Source: Coix lacryma-jobi var. lacryma-jobi
Lineage: Eukaryota > Streptophyta > Magnoliopsida > Poales > Poaceae
Assembly: GCA_009763385.1 (NCBI GenBank)
Contig: CM019828.1
Coordinates: 24,127,000 to 24,190,999 of the forward strand
Direction: 5' to 3'
Length of the DNA stretch: 64,000 nt
Part shown: one piece after another, positions 60,530 through 64,000 of the stretch
Numbering within the stretch: the first letter of the stretch is position 1
Layout: every line of letters starts with the position of its first letter
Made by a program: the position numbers and the translations under genes
Notes under the pieces: generated by a model
The model's database searches: none
What the model was told of the DNA's origin: nothing
Seen by the model: the letters and a program-made list of their open reading frames with translations, nothing else

Positions 60530-60900
60530 GTACGGGCGCAGAGGGCAGAGGGAGACCGGCCGGCGAGGGCGCAGCGCGGACGACGGCGAGGGAGGACGAG
60601 GGCGGAGCGAAGCTCAACGACGCGGATAGAGGCTCGACGGCGAGGAGAGCTCGACGGCGGCGGCGCGGACGGAGGCGGGGCAACTGTGCGTCGATCTCGG
60701 GAAGATTGGAGGGCACTGTGTCCTGTGCCCTATATACCCGGGAGGGCCTTTAGTCCCGTGGCGTATTACGCACCGGGACTAAAGGGTTGGACCTTTAGTC
60801 CCGGGCGGGGTTACGCACCGGGACTAAAGGGGTCTTTAGTCCCAGGCGGGCTTACGCACCGGGACTGTAAGACGGCCCAGGACTAAAGGGTCCTTTCCCG
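60530..60900 (-). mobile_element. CACTA sequence: GC-rich leader and TTTAGTCCCGG repeats
   Basis: 60540-60720 is a GC-rich region (cgacggcgg words) that fits the upstream region of the TNP1 gene across the E2 insertion. 60735-60890 has three inverted units of ttagtcccg.....cgcaccgggactaaagg. The repeat differs in its loop from the 36478-36665 units. No TIR follows, so this may be an internal repeat cluster between TNP2 and TNP1 or an element end without its tip. Confidence 0.55.
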
Positions 60901-61558
60901 CCACAGTTTTGGGTTTTGTATTGAGTTTCCACTATATAAATATGTTGTAATTCTTGTTAATTGCATAGTAAATTGAACAATAGGCATAAAATTACTTAAA
61001 AATAACAGTTGTATATACTTTAACCTTATTGTATAGTAGACAATTTTGTAGCATAAATTTTTTTCTTTTTTTATAACAATGAATATAAATGTAAATAACC
61101 ATTCATATAAGGTTAATGCAAAAATTTAATGTTCAATTTAAATTTAAAAAATTATTGGCTTTCAATAGAAAATTTATTTTCATATCATTTGGACGTTAAT
61201 CTTTTGTTTATAACCTAAAAAATCATTGCTCAATTTCGTTCTACGCGACAGATGCAGTAGTTTTAGATTTTTAAATTTAGTTTTTTCTTTTTAAATATAT
61301 CTTAAATCTTTCTAATTGAACTGAAAATTAAATATTTGATATACTTTCTTTTAAAAATTAGTATGAGATTCTTTTTGCTTTAGTTTACAGAAGAAAATGT
61401 TAAATTTTAGTATCTTCTTATATGTATTTTGATGATTCACATCTAGAGAAGCACATAAATCAATGATCACTACTACTAAATATATATATATATATCCATT
61501 ATCAAATAAATGAAGTCTTAATTAATTAATTATTACATAATATCTTTATAACCCACTA
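60901..61558. other. AT-rich noncoding sequence
   Basis: No gene was found. It lies downstream (minus strand) of the TNP2 fragment and contains a tatatatata run near 61482. Confidence 0.5.
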
Positions 61559-61971
61559 TTAAGCGGGCACAACTCCGAACCTCCTCTTGACATATGTCCC
61601 TTGGTTATGACCATTCCTTAACCATGGAGTTTTTTCATTGTTTAACAAAATGCTTAGGTCTTTGTTCACTTTGAATGATGGAATTCGATCGTCTCTTTCA
61701 TAATCACCTGACATGTCTGACTTGTCCTCAATTCCGACAATGTTTCTTTTCCCTGAAAGACCTATATGGCGCTTTGGCTCGTTGACGATCGAGTTGTTAT
61801 CATTTTTTTTCCCTCTTTTTGGTTTTGTAGACATGTCTTTCACATAGAACACCTGACTCACATCCGCGGCAAGGACAAATGGTTCATCTTTGTACCCAAT
61901 ATTGTTGAGGTCCACTGATGTCATCTCATACTCCTTGTCGACTGTTACCCCACCTCCGGTACCGGTCATCT
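61559..61971 (-). pseudogene. C-terminal fragment of CACTA TNP2-type transposase
   Basis: The 136-codon frame contains DLNNIGYKDEPFVLAADVSQ then VFYVKDMSTKPKRG, and later EPKRHIGLSGKRNIVG and PSFKVNKDLSILL. These are features of the C-terminal region (DUF4216-like and beyond) of tnp2 transposases in plant CACTA elements. The natural stop is at 61559. Everything upstream, including the catalytic domain, is missing because another CACTA-like terminus begins at about 61972. It is on the same strand and upstream of the TNP1/Ulp1 gene, matching the usual TNP2-then-TNP1 order if E2 is removed. Confidence 0.75.
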
Positions 61972-62260
61972 CACTACACTACACCACAACACTAATATAG
62001 TGTCACATATGTGTCGCTATAAATATATTAATACCGTTGAACCGTTGGTCGGTATAGCTGGTCCACAGATCAAGTGTATACAATCAAACTGTTGGTCGGG
62101 ATAGCTAAGCAAAGGGGACCAACGTTCGTTCGGTATAGGACGGTGCCTATGGCGCGCTCTGAAAATGAAAAAAAAAAACTTGCTCGTGGGAACTGAAATG
62201 GAAAATAGGCCCGTTCACGGTAAAATTTTAAGGCCCAAATACACTCTCCAGTCCAAACCC
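61972..62260 (+). mobile_element. CACTA-like terminus interrupting TNP2
   Basis: CACTACACTACACCACAACAC begins at 61972 or 61977 exactly where TNP2 similarity stops. It is followed by subterminal ggtcggtata / ggtcgggata words (62050, 62097, 62137). The opposite end was not identified. Confidence 0.55.
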
Positions 62261-62289
62261 TAACACGTCGCTTCAGTCTTCAACTTGCC

Positions 62290-62556
62290 ATGGTCGCCGC
62301 CTCCATCCATCTCGCTCCTATCAAATCCCTACATGGCCGCCCAAATCCATCACGCCCAATTTCGCCACCGCCGCCATCCCGCTGCCTCTCGACTTGCCCG
62401 CCGCCGCCATCCCGCTGCCGCTCGACTTTGCTGCTGCCCAACTCCACGTTACATGATTTGCATCGCTCGCTGCAAGGCCACCCAGATCCGCAGCCGTGTG
62501 GCATGCATCCAGATCCTCCATCGCCCACCACTTCCCTTGCTCCAAATGCCTGCACG
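62290..62556 (+). CDS. Possible first exon of an unrecognised gene or captured fragment
   Basis: An ATG at 62290 (MVAASIHLAPIKSLHGRPNP) follows an aaaccctaac leader typical of plant 5' UTRs. It opens a Pro/Ser/Arg-rich frame of about 89 codons that meets a GTAAGT donor at 62557. I recognise no family. Composition is biased by gccgccgccatcc repeats. It could be a real gene start, a fragment carried by the CACTA-like element, or chance. Confidence 0.25.
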
Positions 62557-62565
62557 TAAGTCCCT

Positions 62566-62760
62566 TTCCCTGTCCCCAAGCAGCAGCACGTGGTGATTCC
62601 AGATTGAGGTGTAGAAGGATTGAAGGAGGGAGCAACCACAACCTTCTTCCCCTTCCTCCGTCCCGAAGCAGCTCATGACCCCAGATCGAGGTGTAGAAGG
62701 AGGGAGCAACACCAGCCTCCTTCCCCTTCCCCTGTCCCCAAGCAGCAGTACCCGGGGACC
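62566..62760. repeat. Imperfect tandem repeat, unit about 70-75 bp
   Basis: Two and a half copies of a unit containing cttccccttcc..gtccc.aagcagc and agat.gaggtgtagaagga are present. Confidence 0.75.
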
Positions 62761-62769
62761 CAAGACCAA

Positions 62770-63000
62770 TAGAACACCGAACGCCCGAGAGTCACACCGG
62801 TCTAGTTGGTTGACGAGGTAATTAAGTTTTTGCTTGTCCTTGTCTTCAACAATCTGCTTTTGTTCTTCTCTGGCATGTGAATACCCCTTTGAATCATTGT
62901 TGGGTCGTCCACCATGGCTGATGTTTGGCTTGTCATAGGAAACGCTGGTGGAAGACGATTGGGCTGGGGAGTACAGGTGATCTATATGCCATGAGCCCAT
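62770..63000 (-). CDS. Unrecognised exon-like fragment
   Basis: The minus-strand ATG at 63000 opens MGSWHIDHLYSPAQSSSTSV, followed by a polar Ser/Asn/Lys-rich sequence with EEQKQIVEDKDKQKLNYLVN. The first roughly 75 residues have balanced composition, unlike the low-complexity part left of 62770. It may be a captured host exon. I do not know the family. Confidence 0.3.
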
Positions 63001-63595
63001 GATGCATGTTCAGGAAAATATTAAGAAAAATCATCTGAGTTTCGATGCTATGTGACTTAGATGCACGAATATCTTCTGTTTGTGTTAATTTCATTTGTGT
63101 CTGTAATGTAGTTCTTTTATGCTTTTAGGCGCCCCTTGCTCATTATAGCCGTGGTGATGAACTGTTAATTTGCTCCAACACTGCAGTTCTTGTAATTTCA
63201 GTGAGACAGTATCTTCTTTTAGTTCTCTTACTTGCATCCTTCATTTTTTTCAGAGATCTTTTATTTGAGTGTGCTTTGTTGTCTATCACACTGACTCCGC
63301 CATACCTTGATTTTGTACTATCCTGCGCCAATCACAACCAACATTAGATCTTTACACTTGGTTTTCCTCTGTCCAGTAATCTAGCTAGTTCCATGGCCAA
63401 CAGATATATGTTGAAAGAGCAATCCTTTATTTTGTTGTATTATTATTTATGCAACTTTCAGACTTCAAAGCACATAGAAAATACAGGGTACTCAGAGCAT
63501 AAAAGTCACAAGACATTTTGCAGTCCTGTGCTAGAGCCTGAATATAGCAAATTCTAGATTATGCTGTGGATTAGCATGGTTTGTCACACATATAT
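63001..63595. other. Unassigned sequence
   Basis: No gene was recognised. A 62-codon minus frame (63143-63331) is too short and unsupported. Confidence 0.4.
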
Positions 63596-64000
63596 CACTA
63601 CAGCAGAATCGCTCTTTGCCGAGTGCTGGCAGCACTCGGCAAAGAGCCTTTTGCACTCGGCGAAGGCTTCGCCGAGTGCCGCACTCGGCGAAGGGCACTC
63701 GGCGAAGAATTTCACGGCAAAGGGTTCTTTGCCGAGTGCCAAATATCGGGCACTCGACGAAGGCTTTGCCGAGTGCTGACATATTTGGCACTCGGCAAAG
63801 AAAAAAATAAAAAACCCCGAAAAAATAGGTAAAAATTTTTATTTAATTGGAGGAGGGGCCCACTGGGCAGTAAACCTATTTAGTGATTTTTAGTTCAGTC
63901 CTAAAAGAAATCATTCATTCATTCCAAATTTCTGAATACGCACCAGACACTATTTTATATCCATGGAATTTGTTAAATATTTCTAAAGTAAAATTATACT
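63596..64000 (+). mobile_element. CACTA terminus with TTTGCCGAGTGC repeats (runs off the window)
   Basis: CACTACAGCAGAATCGCTC at 63596 is a CACTA TIR. It is followed to about 63800 by at least ten direct or inverted copies of tttgccgagtgc, a subterminal repeat common in maize and sorghum CACTA elements. The rest lies beyond 64000. The opening resembles the TIR at 36436 (both CACT.CA.CAGAAT). Confidence 0.85.

Overview
The window is plant nuclear DNA, almost certainly from a grass and probably a panicoid relative of maize, sorghum or Panicum. The evidence is dense nested LTR retrotransposons (SIRE/Maximus-type Copia, a chromovirus Gypsy, an Athila/Tat-type Gypsy), CACTA DNA transposons with grass-type subterminal repeats, MITEs, and a captured plant beta-tubulin fragment. 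I found no intact host gene. Every long reading frame I recognise belongs to a transposable element, and nearly all carry breaks.

Layout. 1-13458 is Copia sequence arranged as a head-to-head inverted structure. A plus-strand 3' tail and LTR (1-4429, called E0, with a solo LTR nested at 687-2219) abuts a minus-strand relative (4430-13458, E1) that keeps both LTRs, a gag with one stop, and only a scrap of pol. E1 interrupts the gag of an older minus-strand Copia element (E3, 13459 to about 16850). 17130-29668 is an AT-rich noncoding tract of small DNA elements: a foldback repeat, a TIR element, a Mutator-like MITE with 9-bp target duplications, a rearranged intron-containing beta-tubulin fragment, and a CTGGGCA-ended element.

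29669-35320 is a chromovirus with a nearly full gag-pol carrying three stop codons. Its right LTR is cut by another LTR (35321-36435), which is cut in turn by a CACTA transposon beginning at 36436. The CACTA carries a TNP1-like/Ulp1-protease gene (36966-41111) and, on the far side of a large insertion, the C-terminus of a TNP2 transposase (61559-61969). The insertion is a SIRE-type Copia (E2, 41394-60529). E2 has itself been hit twice, both times with 5-bp target duplications: a 1.8-kb Gypsy LTR in gag-pol (44304-46112) and a complete 7.4-kb gag-only Gypsy in the tail (49588-57028). A degenerate telomere-like array (41194-41393) lies at the E2/CACTA junction. The right end holds a second CACTA-type terminus (about 61972), possible gene fragments, and a third CACTA terminus with TTTGCCGAGTGC repeats that runs off the window at 63596.

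The most notable pattern is that several distinct LTR families here each carry their own multi-copy short palindrome, mostly in the few hundred bases upstream of the LTR TATA box. One family also carries a tandem array of hairpins whose stem sequences change while pairing is kept.
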